Assembly (NCBI RefSeq): GCF_003001935.1
Contig: NZ_PVNG01000016.1
Location: forward strand, 186,001 to 250,000
DNA: 64,000 nt
Source of the DNA: Nonomuraea fuscirosea
GTDB taxonomy: Bacteria > Actinomycetota > Actinomycetes > Streptosporangiales > Streptosporangiaceae
Reading direction: 5' to 3'
Shown piece after piece: positions 8,324-15,197 of the stretch (its first letter is position 1; each line of letters starts with the position of its first letter). The notes beneath the pieces are model-generated. The model was not told where the DNA came from. It was given only the letters and a program-made list of their open reading frames with translations, and did no database searches. The translations under genes and the position numbers were made by a program.

Positions 8324-9343
8324 TCAGCCGAGGTCCAGCACGATGCGTACGCCGGAGGCGCCGGACGTCTGGCCGTGCCAGGCCCGCGCGGCCTGGTCCA
8401 GCGGCACCACCTCGTGCGTCACGGCGAGCCTGCCCGCCGCCGACTGCTCGGCGACGTGGGCGACGGCCGCCGCCCGCCGTTCCCTGGACAGCTCGTTGTT
8501 GGTGTAGCCGAGGACGCGCAGCGACCGGCTGCGCAGGGTGGCGGAGTCCAGCGGGCACGTCTCCGCCGCCGCGCTCCCGAGGTTGACCAGCCGCCCGCCC
8601 GGGCGCAGCGTCCTGGCCGCCGCCGCGGCGGGGACGCCGTACAGCGGGTCGAGGACCAGGTCCACCGGACCGTCGCAGGCGTCGGCGAACCGCCGTGCGA
8701 GCCCGTCCACGTCGCCGGAAGCAAGCTCGCCGGCGGCGGGATCGGGACCGTCGGAAGCAGAACCGGGCGTGGGAACGGCCGGGGGGAGGGGGACGACGGC
8801 GTCGGCGCCCGCCTGGCGGGCCCGGTCCAGGCCGGCCGCCGAGCGGGCCGCGGCCACCACGCGGCGCGCGCCCGCCAGCCGGGCCAGCTGGATCGCCGCC
8901 TGCCCGACCGCGCCGCCCCCGCCGAGCACCAGCACCTGCTCGCCCGCGGCCAGCTCGCCCCGCCAGGTCAGCGCCTGGTACGCGGCCACCGCCGACAGCC
9001 CGAGCGCCGCCACGGCGAACGGATCGGCGCCTTCCGGCAGCTCGACCAGGTCCTCGGCCCGCGCCAGGGCCAGCTCCGCCATGCTGCCGTCCCCTGGAGC
9101 CATCCCGGCAGCGGTCGGGAACCACACGAGCCGCCCGCCGGCCGACCCGACGCCCTGGACGCCGGGCACGTACGGCAGCGCGGGCAGCCCGAAGTAGGAC
9201 GTGCCGGTCGCGCACAGCAGGTCCAGCGGGGTGATCGGCGCGGCGACGACCCGCACCAGCTCCAGGCCGGGACCCGGCACCGGTTCCGGGCGCGCGGCCA
9301 CGGCCGGCGGCCGCCCGCACTCGTCGATCTGGAGGGCACGCAT
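8324..9343 (-). CDS. Zinc-independent MDR alcohol dehydrogenase/quinone reductase-like protein
   Basis: 339-residue NAD(P)-dependent reductase. The Rossmann motif VLVLGGGGAVGQAAIQLA lies near 145-160; no zinc-ligand set is visible. A Pro/Gly/Asp-rich stretch (about 200-225) replaces part of the cofactor domain loop. Tandem ATGs at 9346 and 9343; CAGGAG is 7 nt from the second. It lies 67 bp downstream of the LigA-like gene and could be the last gene of that operon, perhaps reducing a ring-cleavage product, but it could also be separately transcribed. Confidence 0.75.
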   Translation of the reverse strand: MRALQIDECGRPPAVAARPEPVPGPGLELVRVVAAPITPLDLLCATGTSYFGLPALPYVPGVQGVGSAGGRLVWFPTAAGMAPGDGSMAELALARAEDLVELPEGADPFAVAALGLSAVAAYQALTWRGELAAGEQVLVLGGGGAVGQAAIQLARLAGARRVVAAARSAAGLDRARQAGADAVVPLPPAVPTPGSASDGPDPAAGELASGDVDGLARRFADACDGPVDLVLDPLYGVPAAAAARTLRPGGRLVNLGSAAAETCPLDSATLRSRSLRVLGYTNNELSRERRAAAVAHVAEQSAAGRLAVTHEVVPLDQAARAWHGQTSGASGVRIVLDLG

Positions 9344-9413
9344 CATCGGGCTCCTGCGTCGTACGCCTACCGGCGGCCCCGGACCTCCGGGACCGCCGCT
9401 GCCGGAAGGTGGA

Positions 9414-9773
9414 TCAGGTGGCGATGTCCGGATACGGCAGCCGCATGTGCGACAGCCGCCGCGCGTACTCCGTCTGGAAGCCCAGCGGCGGATGGTCGCG
9501 CTCGAACATCGCGATGAACAGGGTCAGCGTCAGGAACGGATGCGCCCCCAGCTCGAACAGCCGCGGATAGTCGTGGGCGGCCAGCGCCTCCCGCTCCACG
9601 TCGTCGAAGCGCAGCCAGGTGGACGACTCTCCGTCGTGGCAGTTGAGGATGCGGTTGGCGTACTCGCCCTCCCACCACTCCACCGTGGCGCGCGGCTCCT
9701 CGCGGTAGCGCTCGACCAGCTCGGGATCGCGGTCCACGGTGAACAGGAACTTGTTCAGCAGATACTTGCTCAT
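9414..9773 (-). CDS. Extradiol dioxygenase small subunit (LigA-like)
   Basis: 119 residues, the size of the alpha subunit of protocatechuate 4,5-dioxygenase, which caps the active site of the LigB-type catalytic subunit. The all-helical LigA fold is suggested by NKFLFTVDRDPELVERYR and by FELGAHPFLTLTLFIAM, typical of this family. The ATG overlaps the stop of the LigB gene (ATGA, 9770-9773), which sets the start and predicts 1:1 synthesis. Confidence 0.85.
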   Translation of the reverse strand: MSKYLLNKFLFTVDRDPELVERYREEPRATVEWWEGEYANRILNCHDGESSTWLRFDDVEREALAAHDYPRLFELGAHPFLTLTLFIAMFERDHPPLGFQTEYARRLSHMRLPYPDIAT

Positions 9774-10636
9774 GCGCCGGCGCCTCCGTCCGGGTACCAG
9801 GTGAAGTACGCCTCCATGGTGTGGAACAGGTCGTAGGTGTCCACGTAGTCCGCCTTGCGGCCCTCCCCGGCGACCCCCATCATCAGCATGAAGTCCATGA
9901 ACCCGTGGGTGGCGTTGCCCGGCAGGTGCAGGCTGTCGAGGGTGACCTCGGCCAGGCAGCCCTCGATGTCGCCCGAGGAGATCCACTCGACGGCCTTGCG
10001 GTCGAACTCGGGGTCGGGGCCGTGCGGCCCGAACTGGCGCGGGCCGCCGAGCTCCAGCGACAGGTGCCCGGTGCCGATGATCGCGACCCGCTGCTCGGCC
10101 GGCCACGACTCCACCAGCTCCCTGATCGTCTGCCCGAGCTGCACGAACCGCTTCGGCCGCGGCAGCGGCGGGGCGAAGATGTTGGTGTAGACGGGCACGA
10201 TCGGCAGGTCGTTCTGCGGGCGCAGGGTGATGATCGGGCACGTGATCGAGTGGTCGATCCGCAGCTCGTTGGAGAAGGCCAGGTCGAAGCCGGCGTCGAT
10301 GCCCTCGCGCAGGATGTACGACGAGAGCTCCTCCTGCCCCTGGCACACCATGCGCGGCAGCCCGAACTCGCGTTCCTCGTTGTAGAAGTTGGCGTCGTAG
10401 AAGGGCGCCTTGCCGATCAGGAACTGCGGCATGTTGTCCAGCCAGAGCTGGTGGAAGTGGTCGGAGCCGACCATGACCAGCACGTCGGGCCTGGCCCTGG
10501 TCAGCGTCTCCCGGAACGCCTCCACCTTGCGCACCCACTCGTCGGCGAACGGCGGGCGGTCCTCTCCGGTGGCGGTGCTGGCGCGGTAGTAGAAGGGGTG
10601 GTGGGTGGACGCGATGACCGCGACGACCTCAGCCAT
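9770..10636 (-). CDS. Class III extradiol ring-cleavage dioxygenase (LigB-like catalytic subunit)
   Basis: Expected to split a catechol-type ring next to its hydroxyls using Fe(II) and oxygen. 288 residues. Candidate iron ligands are the early His pair in STHHPFYY (about 10-16) and the His residues in GSDHFHQLW (about 58-64). The usual G-G-L-S-H stretch near residue 190 reads G-H-L-S-L here, so the conserved active-site His is displaced or lost. SD GGAGG lies 5 nt before the ATG. A 25-bp tandem duplication covers this start region. The substrate is unknown; protocatechuate or gallate derivatives are the family norm. Confidence 0.83.
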   Translation of the reverse strand: MAEVVAVIASTHHPFYYRASTATGEDRPPFADEWVRKVEAFRETLTRARPDVLVMVGSDHFHQLWLDNMPQFLIGKAPFYDANFYNEEREFGLPRMVCQGQEELSSYILREGIDAGFDLAFSNELRIDHSITCPIITLRPQNDLPIVPVYTNIFAPPLPRPKRFVQLGQTIRELVESWPAEQRVAIIGTGHLSLELGGPRQFGPHGPDPEFDRKAVEWISSGDIEGCLAEVTLDSLHLPGNATHGFMDFMLMMGVAGEGRKADYVDTYDLFHTMEAYFTWYPDGGAGA

Positions 10637-10674
10637 GCGAACCTCCGATGACCTCAGTCATGCGAACCTCCGTC
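10625..10674. repeat. 25-bp tandem duplication across a stop/start junction
   Basis: Copies 10625-10649 and 10650-10674 differ at two or three positions. On the minus strand each copy carries GGAGGTTCGC plus an ATG. One copy supplies the stop of the citrate-synthase-like gene, the other the ribosome-binding site and start of the LigB gene. The upstream copy creates a decoy SD-ATG that opens an 11-codon frame. Confidence 0.85.
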
Positions 10675-11466
10675 GGGGGATGGGAACGGCTCGGGCGGGA
10701 TGGACCGGTTGTTCAGGTCCACCGAAAGGAAGATCTCGTTGGCCACCGGCCGGCGCAGCTCCTCGGCGAGCTGCCCGATGAGCCCGGCGGTCCTGGCCAG
10801 CAGCGCGAACCCGCGCAGCAGCTCCAGCGGCAGGCCCAGGTCGGCCAGCGCCGCGCCGCAGACGCCGGCGCCGTTGAGCGGCAGCGTGCGGCCGAGGACC
10901 TGCGGGTGCACGCGCCCGATGGCGGCGAACAGCGACAGGTGCGGGCCGAGCAGGCCCTCCTCTTCCGCGATCTCGAACAGCCTGGGCGTGCGCGGGTCGC
11001 CGTTCTTGTGCACGTGATGGCCGAGCCCGGGGATGAGACGCCCGGACTCGCGGCGGGCCCGCACGGTGTCCAGGGCGAGCGCGTCCCAGCCGGGCTCCTC
11101 GGCCGGCAGCGGGTCGTGCGCGACGATCACCTCGTGCAGGAAGCGGCCGCAGTCCTCGGTGACGCCGAGGAAGCGGGAGCCGCCGCCGAGCAGGCCCGCG
11201 GCCAGAGCTCCCTGTACGGAGTCGGGCGCGGACAGGTACGTCAGCCGTGTCACGATCGCGGTCGGCGTGAACCCGTGGTCGGCCAGCGCGGCCAGCACGG
11301 CCTCGAACACGCGGACCTCGCCGGGCGACGGGCGGCGCTGCGTGGCCAGCCAGAAGGCCAGCTCGCCGAAGCCCACCTCGCCCATCACGTCGGCGGCCAG
11401 GTCGTGGCCCAGCAGGGTGATCGTGTCGGGCGTCGACGCCCCGAGCGCGGTCGGATACTCAGGCAC
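10654..11466 (-). CDS. Short citrate synthase-like / citryl-CoA lyase-like enzyme
   Basis: 270 residues, much shorter than citrate synthase (about 370-430) but of the size annotated as citryl-CoA lyase. Citrate-synthase-type residues are visible: GLGHHVHKNGDPRTPRLFEI (active-site His region, about 150-170), and NGAGVCGAALADLGLP. The family makes or breaks a C-C bond between an acyl-CoA and a 2-oxo acid. It overlaps the CoA-transferase gene by 8 bp, so the two probably act in sequence: activation of a tertiary-hydroxy acid, then cleavage. That pathway role is inferred. Confidence 0.75.
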   Translation of the reverse strand: MPEYPTALGASTPDTITLLGHDLAADVMGEVGFGELAFWLATQRRPSPGEVRVFEAVLAALADHGFTPTAIVTRLTYLSAPDSVQGALAAGLLGGGSRFLGVTEDCGRFLHEVIVAHDPLPAEEPGWDALALDTVRARRESGRLIPGLGHHVHKNGDPRTPRLFEIAEEEGLLGPHLSLFAAIGRVHPQVLGRTLPLNGAGVCGAALADLGLPLELLRGFALLARTAGLIGQLAEELRRPVANEIFLSVDLNNRSIPPEPFPSPDGGSHD

Positions 11467-12619
11467 GTCCGTCCTCCAGCCACTTGCGCAGCTCGGCGCC
11501 GTGCTCGTCCAGGTCGGGCGGCGGCAGGGCGTACCCGGCGGGCGTCTGGGAGAAGCGGATCGGGTGCCGCGTCGTCGGCACCGCCCGATCGCCCTCGCCG
11601 ACCACCACGACGGGGTCCAGCCCGAACCGCTCCGCCGCGGCGAACCCGCCGTCGATGGTGTTGATCGGCCCGCTCGGCACCCCGGCCTCGACCAGGAGCT
11701 GGAACCACTCGTCGGCAGGCCGCCGGACCAGCTGCTCGACGAGCAGGGGCCGCAGCTCCTCCCGCCGCTCGGTGCGGTCGGCGTTGCGGGCGAACCGCGG
11801 GTCGTCGGCCACCTCGGGGATGCCGAGCACCTGGCACAGCTTGCGGAACTGCCCGTCGTTCGCGGCCGCCACGATGAGGTCGTTGTCGGCGGTCGGCAGC
11901 GGCTCGTACGGGAACACGCTCGGATGCGCGTTGCCCATCCGGTACGGCACCACGTCCCCCGCCACGTACGCCGAGCTCTGGTTGACCAGCCCGGTCAGCG
12001 CCGACGACATCAGGTTCACCTCGACGTGCTGCCCCTGCCCGGTGGCCTCGCGGTGACGCAGCGCGGCCAGCACGCCGATCACCGCGTGGTTGCCCGCCAT
12101 CACGTCGAACACGGAGATCCCGGCCCGGTAGGGCGGCCCGTCCGGCTCGCCGGTCAGGCTCATCAGCCCCGACATGGCCTGCACCATCAGATCGTAGCCC
12201 GGCACCCGCGCGCCGGCCCCCGATCCGAACCCGCTGATCGAGGCGTACACGAGGCCGGGGTTGGCCGCGCTGACGGTGTCGTAGTCGAGGCCGTACTTGG
12301 TCAGCCCGCCGGGGCGGAAGTTCTCCACCAGCACGTCGGCCCGCCGGGCCAGCTCCCTGGCGAGCCCGGCGTCGCCCTCCTGGCGCAGGTCGAGCGCGAT
12401 CGACCGCTTGCCCCGGTTGACGCCCAGGTAGTAGGTGGACGCGGTGCCGCGCGCGGGCGGCGTCCACGAGCGGGTGTCGTCCCCGCCGGGGCCCTCGACC
12501 TTGACGACGTCGGCGCCCAGGTCCGCGAGCAGCATCGTGGCGTACGGGCCGGCCAGCACCCGGGAGAAGTCGGCCACCAGCACACCGGAGAGCGGCCCGT
12601 CGGGCACGTGGTCAGTCAT
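11459..12619 (-). CDS. CaiB/BaiF family (class III) CoA-transferase
   Basis: Moves CoA from a donor thioester to a carboxylic acid. 386 residues with the full class III pattern: FSRVLAGPYATMLLADLGAD at the N-terminus, GVNRGKRSIALDL, then GYDLMVQAMSGLMSLTGEPD, whose Asp is the expected catalytic nucleophile (about residue 165). First gene of the leftward catabolic operon. Its promoter faces the amidohydrolase promoter across a 175-bp gap with paired operators. Confidence 0.9.
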   Translation of the reverse strand: MTDHVPDGPLSGVLVADFSRVLAGPYATMLLADLGADVVKVEGPGGDDTRSWTPPARGTASTYYLGVNRGKRSIALDLRQEGDAGLARELARRADVLVENFRPGGLTKYGLDYDTVSAANPGLVYASISGFGSGAGARVPGYDLMVQAMSGLMSLTGEPDGPPYRAGISVFDVMAGNHAVIGVLAALRHREATGQGQHVEVNLMSSALTGLVNQSSAYVAGDVVPYRMGNAHPSVFPYEPLPTADNDLIVAAANDGQFRKLCQVLGIPEVADDPRFARNADRTERREELRPLLVEQLVRRPADEWFQLLVEAGVPSGPINTIDGGFAAAERFGLDPVVVVGEGDRAVPTTRHPIRFSQTPAGYALPPPDLDEHGAELRKWLEDGRA

Positions 12620-12662
12620 CCGGATCCATTCTTCCGTTCGCTCAGCTCGTTCGTCCGCTCAA

Positions 12663-12778
12663 CGGACGTATGTCCGCTGAAGCGATCCCAGCATCTAAAA
12701 GCTGTCTCGTCAACCATCTTGACAGTGCGGCGGCATCTCATCACAGTGGCGTTGACCGTACAGCGGACGAATGTTCGC
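12663..12778. promoter_or_regulatory. Divergent promoter region with two copies of an operator
   Basis: Operator 1, CGGACGTATGTCCGC, is at 12663-12677; operator 2, CGGACGAATGTTCGC, at 12764-12778. Leftward promoter: TTGACG (12708-12713), 17 bp, TGGGAT (12685-12690). Rightward promoter: TTGACA (12719-12724), 17 bp, weak -10 CACAGT (12742-12747). Each operator lies just downstream of its predicted transcription start, a symmetric repression layout. The nearby IclR protein is the obvious candidate binder. Confidence 0.6.
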
Positions 12779-12794
12779 AATCGAGGAGCGTGCC

Positions 12795-14228
12795 ATGAAC
12801 GAGTTCGAGGCCGGACGCCCCGTGGTGCTGCGCGGCGGCACCGTGCTGCCCATGGACGGCAGGCGGGTGCTCACCCGCACGGACGTCCTCGTCACCGGGG
12901 ACAGGATCGCCGCCGTCGGCCCCGAGCTGGAGGCGCCCGAGGGCGCCGCCGAGATCGACGCCACCGGCGGCATCGTCATGCCGGGCATGATCGACACCCA
13001 CCGGCACATGTGGCAGACCGTGATGCGCGGCTACGGCGCCGACTGGACGCTCACCCAGTACTTCGTCTGGTACTACCTGGAGCACGGCAAGCTCTTCCGG
13101 CCCGAGGACGTGCACGCGGGCAACACCCTGGCCGCCATCGAGGCCCTCGACGCCGGCGTCACCACCGTCGTCGACTGGTCGCACGGCCTGCGCACCCCCG
13201 ACCACGCCGACGCCGCCGCCGACGCGCTGCAGGCCGTGCCAGGACGGTACGTGCTCGCCTACGGCAACATCCAGCAGCCGCCCGCCGAGTGGACCGCCGC
13301 GCCGGAGTTCCGCGACTTCGTCCGCCGCCGGGTCACCGGCGACGACCTGCTCGGCTTCCAGATCGCCTTCGACGTGACCGGCGACCCGTCCTTCCCCGAG
13401 CGCCCCGCCTTCGAGGTGGCCCGCGAGCTCGGCGCGACGGTCACCACCCACGCCGGCGTGTGGGGCGCCACCAGCGACGACGGCATCCGCCTCATGTACG
13501 ACCACGGCTTCATGACCCCCGGCACCGTCTACGTGCACGCCGCCTCGCTGTCGGCCGACTCCTACCACCGCATCGCGGCCACCGGCGGCTCGATCTCGGT
13601 CTCCACCGAGAGCGAGCAGAGCGCCGGCCAGGGCTACCCGCCCACGTGGGCCATCCGCGCCCACGGCATCCCCGTCTCGCTGTCCATGGACACCAGCGTA
13701 TGGTGGAGCGGCGACCTGTTCTCGGCCATGCGCACCACGCTCGGCGCCGACCGCTCGCGCGAGCACCTGGAGGCGCACGCCAAGGGCGAGACCGTCACCC
13801 ACTGCGCCCTGCGCGCCGACCAGGTCGTCGACTGGGCCACCAGGGGCGGCGCCCGCGCCATCGGCCGCGACGACCTCGGCACGATCGAGCCCGGCAAGAA
13901 GGCCGACCTCGTGCTGATCAAGAACGACGCGTCGCCCGTGTCGTTCCCGCTGCTCAACCCGTTCGGGCACGTGGCCTTCCAGGCGCAGCGCGGCGACGTG
14001 CACACCGTGCTGGTCAACGGGCGCGTGGTCAAGCACGAGCACCGCCTGCTCGGCATCGACCTGGCCGCCGTCCGCGCCCAGGCCGACAGCACGATCGAGT
14101 ACCTCAGGGGCGAGATGGGGGAGGAGGCGTGGGAGCGGGGGATGAACCCCGACATCCCCTCGGCGAAGGTGCTCGACAACCCGTACACGTACACGGACTA
14201 TCGCAGCGACGCCACGCACCGCCTCTGA
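12795..14228 (+). CDS. Metal-dependent amidohydrolase (SsnA/AtzB/cytosine deaminase-like)
   Basis: Hydrolyses a C-N bond, possibly deamination or dechlorination of a ring or cyclic amide. 477 residues. Amidohydrolase landmarks: GMIDTHRHMWQT (HxH metal pair, about 67-69), TTHAGVWG (His), YVHAASLS (His), SLSMDTSVWW (catalytic Asp), and the terminal beta-sandwich return GTIEPGKKADLVLI. GAGGAG 6 nt upstream selects ATG 12795 over the in-frame ATG 12771, which lies within the operator. It faces the ring-cleavage operon and shares its operator motif, so it likely feeds that pathway with a hydroxylated aromatic. The substrate is unknown. Confidence 0.82.
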   Translation: MNEFEAGRPVVLRGGTVLPMDGRRVLTRTDVLVTGDRIAAVGPELEAPEGAAEIDATGGIVMPGMIDTHRHMWQTVMRGYGADWTLTQYFVWYYLEHGKLFRPEDVHAGNTLAAIEALDAGVTTVVDWSHGLRTPDHADAAADALQAVPGRYVLAYGNIQQPPAEWTAAPEFRDFVRRRVTGDDLLGFQIAFDVTGDPSFPERPAFEVARELGATVTTHAGVWGATSDDGIRLMYDHGFMTPGTVYVHAASLSADSYHRIAATGGSISVSTESEQSAGQGYPPTWAIRAHGIPVSLSMDTSVWWSGDLFSAMRTTLGADRSREHLEAHAKGETVTHCALRADQVVDWATRGGARAIGRDDLGTIEPGKKADLVLIKNDASPVSFPLLNPFGHVAFQAQRGDVHTVLVNGRVVKHEHRLLGIDLAAVRAQADSTIEYLRGEMGEEAWERGMNPDIPSAKVLDNPYTYTDYRSDATHRL

Positions 14229-14261
14229 CCGGCCGCTGTGCGGACGGGCGACCGTCTAGAG

Positions 14262-14279
14262 TCGGATCGACAGATCCGA
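14262..14279. promoter_or_regulatory. Perfect 7-bp inverted repeat upstream of the IclR gene
   Basis: TCGGATC, 4 nt, GATCCGA, ending 16 nt before the IclR start. A possible -10 (TAGAGT, 14257-14262) overlaps its left edge. IclR proteins of the PcaR/PobR type usually repress their own genes, so autoregulation is likely. It shares the CGGA...TCCG outer halves with the two operators at 12663-12778 but has a longer spacing. Confidence 0.5.
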
Positions 14280-14295
14280 GCGAGTGAGGGCGTAC

Positions 14296-15096
14296 ATGGC
14301 ACGTGGTGAGACCGGACCTGACTTCATCGAGGCGCTGGCCCGAGGCCTCGACGTCATCAGGGCCTTCCGGCCGGGCTGCCCGGTCATGTCGCTGACCGAG
14401 GTGGCGGCCGCCACCGGGCTGGCCCGGCCGACGGCCCGCCGCATCCTGCTCACCCTGCAGGAGCTGGGTTACGCCAGGGCCGAGCGGGGCGGGTTCGCCC
14501 TCACACCTCGGGTGCTGGAGCTGGGCGTCACCTACGTGCGCTCGATGGGGTTGTGGGAGGTGGCCAGGCCGCACCTGGAGACCCTGGTCAAGGAGACGCG
14601 CGAGTCGTCCTCGATCGCCCAGCTCGACGGCTCCGACATCGTCTACGTGGCCAGGGTCGCGGTGCCGAAGATCGTGGCGCTGTCGGTGCAGATCGGCACC
14701 CGCTTCCCCGCGCTGCAGACCTCGCTGGGCAAGGTGCTGCTGGCCGCGCTGTCCCCGGCCGAGGTCGAGCGGGTGCTGGCCGAGCCGAGCCGCTCCGGCA
14801 TCGAGCCGCGCTGGCGGCCCGACCCGGGCGAGCGGGAGGCGGCCCTGCGCGCCGTGCGGGCCAAGGGCTGGGCGATGACCGACGAGCAGCTCGCCCTGGG
14901 CATCCGCTCGGTGGCGGCGCCGCTGCGCGACGGGCTCGGCAACGTCATCGCGGCGGTGAACGTCAACGCCCACGCCGCCGAGACCTCGATCGAGCAGCTG
15001 ACCGAGGAGCACCTGCCGCTGCTGCTCAGGACGGCCAGCGCGATCAGCGCCGACTGGGCGGCCTACGACGCCGTGCCGCACGTCACGGCCTCGTGA
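14296..15096 (+). CDS. IclR-family regulator of the PcaR/PobR type
   Basis: 266 residues: winged helix (about 10-75; SLTEVAAATGLARPTARRIL) and a C-terminal effector domain (IGTRFPALQTSLGKVLLAAL and IRSVAAPLRDGLGNVIAAVN are typical). The N-terminal DFIEALARGLDVIRAF resembles regulators of protocatechuate and 4-hydroxybenzoate pathways. GAGGG upstream supports ATG 14296 rather than GTG 14284. It sits 67 bp after the amidohydrolase and probably controls both arms of the island in response to an aromatic acid. Confidence 0.88.
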   Translation: MARGETGPDFIEALARGLDVIRAFRPGCPVMSLTEVAAATGLARPTARRILLTLQELGYARAERGGFALTPRVLELGVTYVRSMGLWEVARPHLETLVKETRESSSIAQLDGSDIVYVARVAVPKIVALSVQIGTRFPALQTSLGKVLLAALSPAEVERVLAEPSRSGIEPRWRPDPGEREAALRAVRAKGWAMTDEQLALGIRSVAAPLRDGLGNVIAAVNVNAHAAETSIEQLTEEHLPLLLRTASAISADWAAYDAVPHVTAS

Positions 15097-15102
15097 CCGC
15101 CA

Positions 15103-15117
15103 GCCCGCCCGGCGGGC
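15103..15117 (+). terminator. GC-rich hairpin after the IclR gene
   Basis: GCCCGC, 3 nt, GCGGGC starts 6 nt after the IclR stop. There is no T-run, so it could be a factor-assisted terminator or only a message-end hairpin. Confidence 0.3.
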
Positions 15118-15197
15118 GATGACGTTCCTGGGTCTTGCCGGTCGCCCGTTGTCGGCTTTGAATGATCCCCATACAGGTGATCCCTGGAAGGGGCTAC

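Noticed and set aside
12771..12794. Upstream ATG as the amidohydrolase start
   Set aside because: It lies inside the second operator and has no ribosome-binding site; ATG 12795 has GAGGAG at 6 nt.
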